64,000 nucleotides of DNA from NCBI RefSeq assembly GCF_019649055.1, contig NW_026570257.1, positions 372,001 through 436,000 on the forward strand. Reading direction: 5' to 3'. Source of the stretch: Paramacrobiotus metropolitanus. Taxonomy: Eukaryota; Tardigrada; Eutardigrada; Parachela; Macrobiotidae. The position numbers and the translations under genes are program-made. Shown piece by piece: positions 1-12,042 of this stretch (position 1 is its first letter; each line of letters opens with the position of its first letter). The notes beneath the pieces are model-generated. The model did no database searches. It saw only the letters and a list, made by a program, of their open reading frames with translations, and was not told the origin of the DNA.

Positions 1-184
1 GGGGCTGTGAAAAACCATTTTCTATGGTTGCGTTAAATTTCATATAAACAGTCGTTCAGTTTCATATAAACTCGTTATTAGTTCTACAAGTTTTATGTAC
101 AAGTGCTGCAGTTCATGAATCCATGCACACATCGTGTACATCGTAGGAAGCAGTTATGGCATGCATGTATCAATTAACGATAAG

Positions 185-1740
185 TTAATTTCTAGTGTCT
201 GCTTTTCTCGTAGTATTTCCCGAGATTTTTCGAATCGGAGTCCACTGCTCAGTAACTCCAGATGGCATGCTCGGTTCGAAAGATGAAGAGCGTGTAAACA
301 TTGCCGTATTTATGACGGTATGAGTTATTTGTATACTAGGGTGTGCGCTGGGCCTTCCTTGCGTTGTGGGGAATGGGATCATCGGGTGCAACGACGTTGT
401 GGACCACAAACTTGTGGTATTTCTGTCAGTGAGTTTCGGCAACACAGTCGGAGTTCCGGTGGGTCGCGCAGTGATCCTTGAGGTTCTTGTCATGGCAGTT
501 GTCGTTTTGGGCGTAGTCGGATAAGGGAACGCCTTGTATCCTTCCGCGGCTATAAAGTGCAGCATTTCCCAAAAGGTCGAGTTGACCGCCTGCTGGATGG
601 TGTTTTCTTCGTTCTCCTTGCAGCCGTGGAAGTAAGAATGCCAAGCTGGTATTTCCTTGTACCGAATGGGTCCTCGGTAGCTGCTGCTGTGGTTGCCCAT
701 TTGACGGTCAACGTACAGTGTCGTATTGTATTCGGGAATTTTGTTGTAAATTTCCCATGGTACGATGCCACTGTTGTACAGCCAGCCGTCGCGGTAATCA
801 TCGCGATAGCGGATAAGAATATCACGAATATATGGATGACCTTTATGACACGCAATAAACCCGCTATTCATGAAACGGTCTTCGCGGGTAAGCAGACATT
901 CGTATTTTCCGTCCCTCCATTCTTTTATCAAAGCTAAATGAAAACGTACACAACATAGCTGCGTCTTTCTATTATCGTACTTAAATACTGTTAATACAAA
1001 CCAGCCCATTAACTTAGAATAATATTTACTGATAGCGCATGTACCGTATGTATGTTTAACCCAGTTCAGCGACCTTATAACTCATTATGAAGCAGAATAC
1101 ACATCTGGGTTAGAAAACGTGAGATAAATCCACTAATTTTACATTTAGACACAGTCAAGTACAACTGCTTACGTGTCATCTTCGGTAAGTGGAACACATC
1201 GATGTCCATAACAATTCCGCCGTATTTATAGACAACGCTATATTTCATCATATCGGCTTCATGGGCAACGGGCTTAATTGATCTGCCGTGAGCCACTAAA
1301 CGTCGTCGTCGATAGATCAGTTGGAACTTTGAATAATCGGTGATCATGTAGCACCGCCCCAAAGGCCAGTAATCCGGATGATTAGTGTGAATGTAGATGG
1401 CCGATGGGCGAACGTACAGCAGCACCGACAAAAGGCTAATACATTCGGTCCAGCAGAAACTATGGCTGTCTCCACTGGGTGGAGTCTCGTAGAAGCGCAC
1501 AATGTGCACCGGTAGATAGTCAGCGGTTTCTGGTTTCACCAAGTCATTGGTAATGTCCGGTAAAGGGTTTTCCTGAATGATATCGACTGTGCGGTTGGTA
1601 AGGTGAGGCTGGAATGGCAGGTCCAATAAGACACTTGCGGAGAACGTGGTGTACCGAGTGGATGTGAACCAAACCAGCACTACTAAAGCGAAGCCGGTAG
1701 TAAGAAAGACAACCTTCTTCGACAGCATTTTCCACTGCAT
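185..1740 (-). CDS. Type II membrane DXD glycosyltransferase (sugar-binding DXD / A4GALT-like superfamily)
   Basis: Two exons, 1173-1740 and 185-933, join in phase (donor GTAAGC, acceptor TTTAG) to give about 438 aa. Residues about 9-25 form a single hydrophobic signal anchor after a short basic N-terminus, the layout of a Golgi type II enzyme. The catalytic core has the metal-binding DXD (MDIDVF, D180 and D182) preceded by a KYGG turn, then the MNSGF and YNSG segments typical of alpha-1,4-GalT/GlcNAcT-like enzymes. The family transfers a sugar from a nucleotide-sugar to glycolipid or glycoprotein; the exact donor and acceptor cannot be read. The last ~85 residues are Thr/Pro/Arg-rich and unlike the core, so the true C-terminus may differ through an unseen splice or frameshift. 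No partner gene is adjacent. Confidence 0.8.
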
Positions 1741-4196
1741 ACCATCAAGGTTTGATGCTCAGTTTCGGTGTCTGCCCATTGCGCTGGTTTATGTTCACAG
1801 TGCAAAACGTATGTAAAAGGTATCGATAAGAAACGGATATGTTGTGTTCCAGTGCAATCGTTTATTCACCGCACATCCAACGCTTTTCCGGTGATTACCG
1901 GTATACTAACGTTGATAGCACATACTATCAACGTGTAGAATGTCCTGATAAACTGAAATGTGTAACAACATTACAAAGTCCAATGGAAAAGCATCAAGCT
2001 AACAGGAGAAAATCAGAGCATAATATAGAGATACGTACTATTTGTAATTTCCTAATAGCGCGAAATACCCTCCAAGCATTTACATGGTGATTCATTGCAT
2101 TATGTACAGTCTCTTCGCCACCTTTGCTTACCATTTTTTGACAATTTAAATGAGCAAGCTTATAAATTTTTGGATTATGTGCAATCCATTTTGAGAAACG
2201 ACAAAATATATTAAAAACAGAAGAGACAAGAAAGTAAGTTCTAAATATATTATGTAAGTAATAAGTTATAAAATGCTGCGTAGTAGAGAATGCCGTTGGA
2301 AATAGGCAAAAGTACGCGGTGGAAAACCGAGGTAAGCGCTGCCACACGTGTGGAGTCGTTTAGGATACAACGGCATTGTCGAGCAGTGAAATTTCAACCC
2401 TCAATATTTTTAATAAGTTTTCGTTAACGCTTTCGGTTGAGTGACGTTATGCTCCAATCATTTGCGACCATGCTCTAGCAGTGTCTGATAGGGTTATAAA
2501 AGTGCGGATGATAAGCCATAAAGGAGAGCGGCATTAATTTATTAACCACACTCAGACATACTTTAAATAAGGTAAATAAATAAAATAAATAACCGTAAAT
2601 TGATATGCGTAACGGTCAAAACTATAAAACTGCGCATTCATGCACAAACACCATAAATACAACGATACAAGATACATACGCACGGTATAAAAAAATCGCA
2701 GTAAAAGATTTGCAGTAAAAGCAGTACGACTAAAAACTCGTGGTTACACTTCAGATGAACCACCGAGTATCGCGGATCACTGCAAAATTACTGTCGAAGG
2801 GCGATAATGTAATTAATTTGTGCTAACATTATTGCCGTGACTGCCGTCATCTAGAGGATAATTAAACCGATAATCTAGGAAGATCAGTGGTCAATGCTTT
2901 CAGGACGCATTTCGGCTTAATCGAGCACTGGACTTGGTTTTCGTTATCAACGTTTTCGAGATGCACCGAGCTTGACGGGTTAGCATTACGACCTTTATGA
3001 TGGATGACCTTTTAAGGGTTTGTGCTAAGTTAAGACGCTGATATCGGGCCACGTAGTTCGTCACGGGAACTGATCCTGAAACCCATACTAGAGTTACAGG
3101 TTTGTTGGTTCGCTGATATTGTTACTTAATTCGCGAAGCAAACCAACCTGACTTGTACTGTAAATCGGCAGCCGATTAAAAGCAGTAGGTTTTAGTAAAA
3201 CAAATGGGAGTGCAAAACAATATAATATCACGGCATTAATTCTTAAACATTACGGTATATTCAGTTTATAAAGGCAAATGACCCGGTAAAGTGGGTAATT
3301 TATTTTTCAATATGCACATCAATGAGCGCCACTCACCAGGTGAGTATATACAATCAAATAAAGAATTTGTCCCAGTTAGCACGAGAAGGGACTGTGCACA
3401 CTGCACAATACACTCATAGCATTACCACCCGGTACATGATGCGAAATTCGTGTACATCCACGAAACTTTCGCTTCGAGAACTCTCAAACTCTTTTGTTGC
3501 TTTGTTTGTTGACATTCTGAAGCTAAATAACCTGTATACATTGGCAAAAAGTCGTTTGATAGCGCAACATCCGGTATGGAAGTCATGGCTCTGAGGAAAT
3601 TCCAAAAATTTTAAATGCAATCAGCTGATTTAAATGTCTTATTTTGAGCTGGTCATGTTCAAATTATGCATGAAAACGCACAACGGTATGACGATCGTTT
3701 GTTGACCGAATAAGAGAATCCAGCATTTTTTAAAATTTTATAATGAATCTTGAATGGATTTTAAAATTTTAAAAAATCCTGGAGATGTGGTTCATCGCAA
3801 AAACGATGGTAAACTGCACTGGCAAAATTATCCAAGATGACATGACAGTGTGTGAACGACATGTATGGACACTGCGGTACTACGAAACCAGCAAACATGA
3901 AAAAACATAGGAAACTCATCATAAACAATTTTTTTCATATAAATGAAAGAATTATTATGGCAGGTTTTTTTCATCTTCGAGTGAGCTGCAGGTAGCCGGC
4001 GCACCCATGCTGTTTGCAATTATGCGGGTAAACAAAATTATCTATTCTCAGTATCCGCCCGTTAAAAAGCCGTCAGCTAATGCAGCACTCAAGAATCCGC
4101 ATTAGCCTCCGATAGCTTGGGCAAACACGTTAATAAAGAACTGAAAATTTAATAGCTTTGATAACATTTCGAGTTGTTTTACACTGTTATACCCAA
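1741..4196. other. Intergenic, no convincing gene
   Basis: Short ORFs occur on both strands, but none has recognisable domains or clear splice partners. There is an AT-rich AAAT-type simple stretch at about 2563-2592 and an inverted repeat at 3725-3777. The space lies between the divergent 5' ends of the glycosyltransferase (-) and the E(z)-like gene (+), so it should hold both promoters; no specific element was identified. Confidence 0.5.
3725..3777. repeat. Perfect 16-bp AT inverted repeat
   Basis: The arm at 3725-3740 (ATTTTTTAAAATTTTA) is exactly complementary to 3762-3777, with a 21-bp spacer. Each arm also contains the self-complementary word TAAAATTTTA. It could be a hairpin, a degenerate transposon end or simple AT bias. 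Confidence 0.7.
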
Positions 4197-7100
4197 ATGG
4201 CGCCCACCACGGGAACAGCGCCAAATATCGGCCGTCGAACCATTCGAAATACAAATAAACGATGGACCGCGGCCATTCGTGCACCCGGGGAAACCCCTCC
4301 ACCGGTGTCCATCATGGATGTCGAGGGGATTGCCCATGAAAATCGCGATGGGGAAGTCAATGGATTTGCTCAGCACCTGCGTTGCCCGTTGCCCTACAGC
4401 GCAACCGAGATCGTCCAGGTGGAAGTAATGGAGCTGCCGGGTTACCATAATCCGTGGATGCATCCCCGGCAGCCGCCCGAAAACGGTATTATTCCGGATG
4501 GATTTGGACATGACAAATTCACGTATATCTCAGGTACGTATGTTGCAGGGACTACAATTACAGAGGCGGAGGTCAGTTGTATCTGTATAATTAACTGAAC
4601 TAGTAATTAATTTACGGGCAAACTTTGGTGCTGCGAGCGGCTTTTTTTGAGTTTGTCATACAATATGTTAAAAATGTTAGTTTGTCGGATCAATTAACAA
4701 AAGCTACGCATTTACACCTGAAGCAAATCTCACCGAGATAGTAACGTCGCGCACGGCCGCCAAGTTTTCGAAAAAAATACTGGAGATTCATCTGAGAATA
4801 TGAAACTTGAAAAGTATTGAGTTTTGTTTAGCGGCTCGTGATGAATTTTATTTTCATTAAATTTATATGCTCTTTTGCGCTAGTCGTAAGAAGAAAACAA
4901 TACGCACGATAGAAAAGGTAGCATTGTTATTTAAACCGGTGAAGACTCCGCATACCATCGTTGGCTCCTAATACTAGAGTACCTTTTACCACCTTCGGCT
5001 CCTGATACCACCTTTTGCACGCCACTTTTAACTCCGCGTACCACCATAAATTTTTTTATTTTGCTCTATGACAGCTTGGGCTACAAGCTAACTAACGAAG
5101 CCGAACTGTAAGTTTGGAAGCTGTACGGCCGTGATGAGCCGGAAGACAGGCTGCGGGTAGGAGCTGATCATACGAGAGCGTGCAAAATAAAAAAAAAGGG
5201 ATGACTGCGGACCGTTTGCTGTGGCATATATACACTCGTAATATTAAACAAACGGTGGTATGCGGAGTCAAATGTGGTGTGCAAACCGTGGTATCAAAGG
5301 TGGTATTAGAAGCCAAATTAAAGGTTTTAAAAGGTGGTATGCGGAGTCATCACCTTTTAAATTTCGTTTGTTGATAAACTTTACAGTGCAGTACAGATAG
5401 TAGAATTTGTACTCGTAAATTAGGGCAATTAATACCGTTGGTCTTGCGAGTCGCAGGCTTACGCAGCAAAATACGCACCGAAACAGGTAGGACTTATGAC
5501 AACTTATGCGGGAGTACGTAACTTCCAACGCAGCGTGCTTCGCGCTGTTATGGTCTATTAATTCCCGCCATACTTTATTTTTCCAGATAATGAACGTCCT
5601 CAGCTGCCATGGATTCGTCCTCTGCCGAAAGTCGAAGCGTTCACGTCTGTTTCCGGCAATATTTGCCTGCCTCACCGCCAGATATCCCGACCGGCGGCTA
5701 AAACTGGGACACCGACTTCGGCTGCTGCGGCATCGGGAAGCCAGACCACTGAGAACACCCAACCTGGTCCAGTAGATGATATGTTGGCCTTCTTGTCGCC
5801 CGTGGCATGCCACTGGTGTCCACGTTGTCGGCGCTTTGCTTGTGCAGCATGCCCTGCCCCTCCACGCGTATGGCCCTTCGAAGTTGGACCTATTCTGCCG
5901 GCGGCTAAATCAGGGACACCGTGTGGGAAGGATTGTTATCTGTGTCGGTCTACAGCAACTGCACCGCGCGACCTCCCCGAGCCACCTTTTACTCGAGCCT
6001 TGTTGAAGTCCTTACTGATGCAGGGTCTGGATGAGCAGCCAACGTGCTGCTATTTGGCCGAAATGGTAGAGTTGCCGTGTCGCTTAGTCAGCAGAATTAT
6101 AAAAGAGGTGGTTGAGAACTGCAAGGGATACAAACCGGTGGGCAATGAAGTGAGACCTGGTAAGACTTTTATCATTGTAAGCAATCTTTCCCGCCTGGTT
6201 AAATACCGTAATTATCGAGTTTGCACCCGTGAGGTGCAAAAGTTCAAACGTTCTGGAGAAATAGGGCTTATTTCGGGGGGTGGTACTATTTTTCATGCAG
6301 TATGTTTCGGAGGGGGCCGTTATTTTTCAAACAACTGCGCTTCCTGTTCTATTGAAACCGAACGCTGTAGATACCAGTATTTGCAATTTCGCAACCTTAC
6401 GAGCAGCATTCTGGAGCACAGCAGCACATTATTTTGTGATTGTTTACTGTTTATTCAATAAATTATTCATAACAATTATTAAGAAGCAATTTGCCGTAAC
6501 ACGTTCATTTTGCGCCGTCGGCGACGCCGAGCTGCTGTGCGAGCGAAGCTCGCGGAGCAGCAAGCACCTAGCAGTGCTCGCACAACAGTTGCCGACTTTG
6601 AAAAGAGCTAAAAGTGGAGAAGGAAACACAGCGAAATATTTTTGTCCTTATTCAATTAAATTGTTTGGCTATGGTCAAAGCAATAGTAAAAAAGGAATAC
6701 CAATAGGAAGCAGAGCAGTTACTCTGTTAGAGTATGAGTACTGTACGTTAAACTGGGATGTGAAGGGCACCAGTCATATTAGTGGTCAAAGTGTCAAACT
6801 GGGATTTAAAGTACAGTAAATAAATTGTTATCCAATAGTTTACAGCTTGAAAAAGCGCAGCATGACTAGGAAGAGGAAGTGAGGACAACTCCTAATAAAT
6901 TACAGAGTCCTTATCAGCGGCTGCACGAAATTTAGGTTAATCATTTGTTACGGATCTGGATAATGGATTTTAAGAAACTGATCGGAAACTAATGAGAGAA
7001 TTTAAAAAGTTCATTTCAGATTTAAGGTCACCTCTGCAGTCAGTTAATGAGACGGGCAAATTTTCCAGTAGATGTTATCTTCAAATGTGGGCTTCGGTAT

Positions 7101-9829
7101 GTCATAGAATTTTACGCTTCTTCCGTAAAACTTATACTTACCTTCAGACTGCAAAAATGATTTTTAAATTTTGCACTGGGTTAAGGGTTATAATGTTTCT
7201 ATCAAATTAATTACTCCGCGCAATTTGCGCGAGGTCTGCTAATCTGATCTAAAAAAGGATGGGGCACCGTAGCCCCATACACTCATGACCTATGAAAACT
7301 GTGGTGATGGAAACATTTTGAATCTGTTTTCCAAATGCTAACAATGCGCTTGTAACTGACAGAACCATCAGTCGGATCAGAAAAAATCCGTCGTACGTAA
7401 ATTTTGCTCTTCCAGGATTTTAATAACATTAATAAGTTTAATATCCTGTCAACGTTGCCCTGTCAAGGCAACAGACAGAGGTTGACCATTTGGCAAAACA
7501 AAAAGTCCTACCGGCAAAGCCACTGGACCCGCCCTCTCCCCCAGCTGCTTTGCCGTCATATATTCTTATTGTGTCGTAGTGTATATAATTTGAACTGCAT
7601 CAGTTTTGAGGAACCCAACCGGCAAAAACGTCCAGCAGATGTTTTTGCTGTCTTATCTTTTATACGATCGCCAGAATGGGAACTCGTTGGCCAGTATTGG
7701 TAAAATTACTGATAACTGCCCTGTAGTAAAGGATAATGGGTGACCTTTTGTACCCTTCCACGAGGCTACAGCGGTGTTACTGCCTAACAAAATTGATAAC
7801 ATCGCATTATTAATCAAGACGGGATGGTTCTTGCCGAGTAACCGTAAAAAAGCTCTGATGTTGTTAAAATATTATACAAAGTATTACAAATGCGTCCAGT
7901 GTTAAAGACTGCAACATCTTGAGTAGAAGAGTTTGTCTAGCAGGGACAACAATATTTCTAAATAAAACAACATGATTTCTATTTGGTATAGCAGAAGTTA
8001 CCTTTAAACAAAACCGTTCGCTTGCGAAAACAAAGTTATTAGAGCAGTGGACGGATTTTATGTTACATAGATGGCTTTCTCGATTACTGTACATTGGCAA
8101 TCTGGTAGTGCTGTTGTGTTGAAAATAGCTTAAATTGCTTCACCATTAGAGGCTCTGCCCAAACTATTCCAATTTAGACACATATTCCTGCAACGCTTCG
8201 GTCATGCAGTGCCCGCAAAAAGCGAGTACACTTTCCTAGTAAAAATTTAATAAGGAGTGGATGGGATATGGAGTAAGCGGAAAATGACACCTTTGCAGTA
8301 CATCATGCAATGCAATCAGAATCATTAGGCGACATTAGAATTATACAATATAATTATACTCTACAGTACTTAGTGTTCGCTTAAGTCTTGAGAGTCGTAA
8401 AATTACGAATTTTGCTGTGGCCGAATGCAGTATATTCCGCGCAATTTGCGCGGGGTCTACTGGTGTAAAGTATAACTGTACAAGTGACTGGTTGTTGGGA
8501 ATGCCGAAGTGTAAATTTATTACGTGTTACGAATTACTGTCTACCTGAGATACTATTATCTTATCTAAATGATTGCTTGTAAGTACAGTTTTACTTACTT
8601 GTTCACACTTCGTCTTGTACAGATATGTACGTACTATAATATTGCGTATGCACCGACTCGTAGTTTATATCCAATACGTTCTTATGCAGTCATAATAATT
8701 ATTACACTTGCTTATATTTGAAGAGCTGGTGCAGTGTTGCAATTTAAAGTTCAGTGCGGCAGTACTGCTAGTGTTCTCGGCACCGTTGAAGACAGCCGAA
8801 ATCTTGCCGATTGTTCACGAGTTTTTAGAGGTTCACATTTTTATTTGTGCATTCTATATCGAGTCTATTCTGATTCTGGTTTTCCCGCTTGCAGTGATCC
8901 GATCCAATCAGAAACTACCGATGGATTTATTGTTCAAGGATCTCGCGCAAGAACAGATCCAGTACCAACCCTGCTACCATCCCGGCAAATCCTGTTCGGA
9001 TCCCCGGAGCAAATGCCTGTGCCGCAGTAATGACGGTGCTATCAGCAAACTGTGTTACGATGCGTGTGGATGCGCCATGGACTGCTTGTACCGCCGCTCA
9101 CATCCCTGTTGGCGGGGCTGTGCACCGGGCAGACGACAAGCCAAATGCAAGTGCCTGGAACTGAAGTACGTCTGCGACATCTGCGATGTCTTTGCAGACT
9201 TTGGCCAGAAGAAGGTGACCAAGTGCGGTCCATCCACGGTGTCCGGCATGGGCACGTTCATCATGGAGAATGTCAAGGAAGGCGAATTTATTGGGGAGTA
9301 CACCGGCGAACTAATCAGTATCGCTGAAGCTGGCGTGCGGGAACAGTCCGGCTATCGGACCTACGGATTCTCCCTCAATCAGCACCTGGTGGTGGATGCC
9401 AACCATTTCGGGAATAAGATGCGCTTTGTCAATCATTCGGTGAAGAATCAGAATGTCGAGCCGCTCGTGGTGACGGTGCGTGGGCAGCAGCAGATCGGGT
9501 ATTTTGCCAAGCGCAATCTGAAAGCCGGCGAAGAGCTGTTCACACGCTACTACACTCCCGAGACCACAGACCAGGACTCGGAATCCGACACGTATAATGG
9601 AATGCGGGATCATGTCAAAGGCTTTATCGACAAGGAGATTACGGAAAAGGTGCCACGGACTCCGCGATTGGTCCACGCGGACGCTCCACCGCCGAAGGAG
9701 CGGTTTGTCCCTTGGAGCAACCGAAGGATTAGGAGTATCATCTATCCGGAGGACGAAATGGATGAAGCGTCCCTGCAGGAGATCGTTGACGCTGTTGCTG
9801 ACTGCGTAGCTGTTAGCAACGTTCAATGA
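4197..9829 (+). CDS. Divergent E(z)/EZH-like histone lysine methyltransferase (CXC + SET)
   Basis: Three exons, 4197-4533, 5587-6159 and 8895-9829, join in phase (donors GTACGT and GTAAGA; acceptors TTCCAG and TTGCAG) to give about 614 aa, against roughly 750 for EZH2. Exon 2 carries a cysteine cluster (WCPRCRRF, then PCGKDCYLC) and a SANT-like helix (LAEMVELPCRLVSRIIKE) in the EZH order. Exon 3 has the CXC region (about 329-401) and the SET domain (about 421-522) with EYTGEL, GNKMRF, NHS, IGYFAKR and GEELF. E(z) is the H3K27 methyltransferase of PRC2. Oddities: the Cys of NHSxNPNC is Val, the post-NHS strand is altered, and the EZH2 FFDYRY end reads FTRYYT. Exon 1 is joined on phase and donor quality only; its sequence is not recognisably E(z). 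Activity is uncertain, and it may be a fast-evolving paralogue. Confidence 0.8.
4935..5356. mobile_element. MITE-like element flanked by TTAA, inside intron 1 of the E(z)-like gene
   Basis: TTAA occurs at 4931-4934 and 5357-5360. The termini are inverted: the left arm at 4938-4957 and the right arm at 5335-5354 match at 19 of 20 positions. The interior repeats short words around CTCCGCATACCA and TACCACCTTTT. It is 422 bp with no ORF of its own. TTAA target duplication is the hallmark of piggyBac-type elements; that assignment is inference. Confidence 0.7.
7216..7240. repeat. Palindrome-cored direct repeat, copy 1
   Basis: CCGCGCAATTTGCGCG followed by a GGTCT block. It recurs at 8437-8461 with two substitutions. 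The core CGCGCAATTTGCGCG is a near-perfect palindrome with an AATTT centre. Both copies lie in the same intron in the same orientation. Confidence 0.65.
8437..8461. repeat. Palindrome-cored direct repeat, copy 2
   Basis: Second copy of the motif at 7216-7240. The 1.2 kb between the copies shows no transposase ORF, so this is either a pair of protein-binding sites or the ends of a decayed element. Confidence 0.65.
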
Positions 9830-10160
9830 TTCCGTGTATCGTTGTCGTTTCTCGTTAGTTTGGAATTTACACTAACCTTGGATGCCTTGTTCCACAAGAT
9901 TGTTTTTCTTAATAGTTAAAGTTTGACTGCCCTAGTAAAAACTAGTTCATCGGTATATTGTCTTTTGATGTGGGTGACTTAGTATTCTTTTTAATTGCTG
10001 CTCGTGCTCTATTCCTTATGACTCTTTTCGTGTTTTGGAATTGTTGTGCTTAAGCTAAGGTTTTCTTGGAGAGCTAAGATGCACATACATACGGACGTGC
10101 ATTGTTTATATATTGTATTGTTTGTATTATGGCCAGCGCTGTAGTGTTTTCATTCGCAAT

Positions 10161-10166
10161 AATAAA
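10161..10166 (+). promoter_or_regulatory. Poly(A) signal AATAAA downstream of the E(z)-like gene
   Basis: Canonical AATAAA 332 bases after the stop codon, in an AT-rich non-coding stretch. It suits a 3' UTR of about 350 nt. Nothing else is recognised between 9830 and 10451. Confidence 0.5.
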
Positions 10167-10451
10167 AACTCTGCGATACACTGCTGAAAGACTGCATTCA
10201 TCTGAACCGAGCACGTACAACGGTTAATAATTTGTGGTACGTGAACTCCTGCCCCAGAACACCTACAAAATCGAAACTAGCATGAAATTAGTAAGTGTAC
10301 ACTGTACAGAGTTTACCTGTACTGAGTTTTCTCGTGAACCTTAAGAATACATTCCTACTCGCTTGCATTTTTGTTACAGTAGTGGATAAACAATCGTCTT
10401 AGTTTTTTTTGGCAATTTAATTGATCCAATCATCGCGACTGCAGCACCGGA

Positions 10452-12042
10452 ATGCTCGAAATTAACTGTCGTACCTGGATTTACCGTGTTTTGTTGTGGC
10501 TCCTCTGTGTATCGGTAGATTCGGTACAATCAATGCAGTTGCCGTCGCCGGAACATGCTCCCATTAGCGTCACAGTAAAATCTGGAGAAGGTGTAAAAAT
10601 TTATTGTGCGACCGATGATTTACATAGTCAGGTCAGCCGGGAACGCTTAGACATCAACAAGAGCTATTTGCCGGGATCCATCAGGTTTGGTTTGGAACCA
10701 CGCTTCCGTTTGTTTAACGGCGCCCATCTGCTCATCTCCGATGCTTCACCTGATGACGATCAGGGCTTTTTCCGTTACATATCTGGTTAATCGTATCAGG
10801 ATGGATTTTATGTCATCAGAAGTAATACAGTAATACCATGGATATACATGTACATGATGATGCACTCACTTAACGTATGGTTTTAGTGTTGATGGAAATC
10901 GTCTTGCGAGTTGCGACACGGCTCTTTTGCAAAATAGTGGTAAAAGACTTTTGTATATTGTAGTCATTTTGTGGGAATTTGACAGTAAAATTAATATTTA
11001 GCCAAGCATAGTGTAATTTATCACCATTTTTTTATGTAATGCAGCGGAAATGCATCATGGTCTGCCAGTACCGCCCGATGACCGTGTCGAGAAACATCAC
11101 ACAAAAGCAGTGGAAACAGGGAATTCCTTGGATAGTAATGAAGACGAGTACGATGATTCATTTCTCATGCACCCCACCGAAGCAAATTCCTGCAGGTATG
11201 ACGACATTCTCCATAGCGCGGCATGTACACTTCCTCAGGAAACCTTATGTCCACTCCATAGTTTTTTGGTGATTAACTTTCCACTGCGTCGTTATTTAAT
11301 TTACAGGTGTATTCAGCCGTAAAAGAAGTACACTTTCCAGCTAATATAACTATTAACTACCCATACATCTGCGAAATCTTTGGAAGTATCGTTATCACCA
11401 CCAACTGGAAATTCTCGACCTGCCGTTAATATCGCTAAGCAGGTATGTTTCTTAGATTTCTTAGCCAGGAGTATTCCGGTGCGTTCCCATAGTGCACTGT
11501 GTACATGTACAAGAGGCACTCTTATCCCGATGTGATACCAAAACCCATGCTACAATAAGCACACGGTTTTCTGTCTCACCGTCTTTTGGATAAAGTTTTG
11601 TTTTTACAGGGTCCCTATGAGCAACTCGATTACAGTCTACCGGTGATCGTTACCTCCGGAGTCATGTTAATCACCTTTGTTCTTGCACTGTTTTTATTAA
11701 CGATTATGCACATCTGGTATAAGAAACCCAAATTAGTAAAACCAGTAACCATCGAGTGCACGCCTGCTGATGCATGCGATCGATTAGATGAAACTATAGC
11801 ATTCCCGTATCAAATCTGTTGGTAAATCTCAATGCACTCTTTCCATGACCATGCTGGAAAAATTTTCAGCAAATACTTATTAGTTTAGGCGGTGCATATT
11901 GTACAGACGAAGGTTTTATCATTATAGTTCTTAATCTGTGTTGTTTAACAAAACCGCCGTTGCCACCAGATATTCCAGCAAGGAAACTAGCCTGTCTATT
12001 TTTCCCGGGAATCGGGATCAATATTTATCACACGATAGATGA
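10452..12042 (+). CDS. Single-pass membrane protein with N-terminal Ig-like domain
   Basis: Proposed exons are 10452-10785, 11045-11268, 11610-11821 and 11979-12042. They are in phase throughout and give about 277 aa. The N-terminus is a signal peptide (hydrophobic WIYRVLLWLLCVSV). An Ig V-like fold follows, with the first Cys in VKIYC and a DxG turn near the end, but the usual YxC reads FRY, so the second disulfide Cys is absent in this model. An acidic luminal linker (SNEDEYDDS) leads to a TM helix (about IVTSGVMLITFVLALFLL) and a short basic/acidic tail. Such proteins act in adhesion or signalling; no orthologue is recognised. Donors GTTAAT and GTGATT are weak, so exon 1 and 2 ends are the least certain parts. 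Confidence 0.55.

Larger units (their letters stand above)
6160..8894 (+). other. Intron 2 of the E(z)-like gene (2.7 kb)
   Basis: The intron is bounded by CTG|GTAAGA and CTTGCAG|TG, in phase 1 on both sides. ORFs inside it (for example 6280-6819 and 7404-7703) have no recognisable domain and are treated as chance. It contains two copies of a 25-bp motif built on a CGCGCAATTTGCGCG palindrome (7216-7240 and 8437-8461). An alternative exon cannot be excluded. Confidence 0.55.

Noticed and set aside
1994-2347. 117-codon minus ORF as a gene
   Set aside because: AT-driven composition, no domain, no splice support.
6280-6819. 179-codon ORF as a gene
   Set aside because: Starts within an intron, no domain, and long frames are expected by chance at this window size.
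9311-9826. 171-codon antisense ORF over the SET exon
   Set aside because: The plus-strand frame has unmistakable SET motifs; the antisense frame has none.
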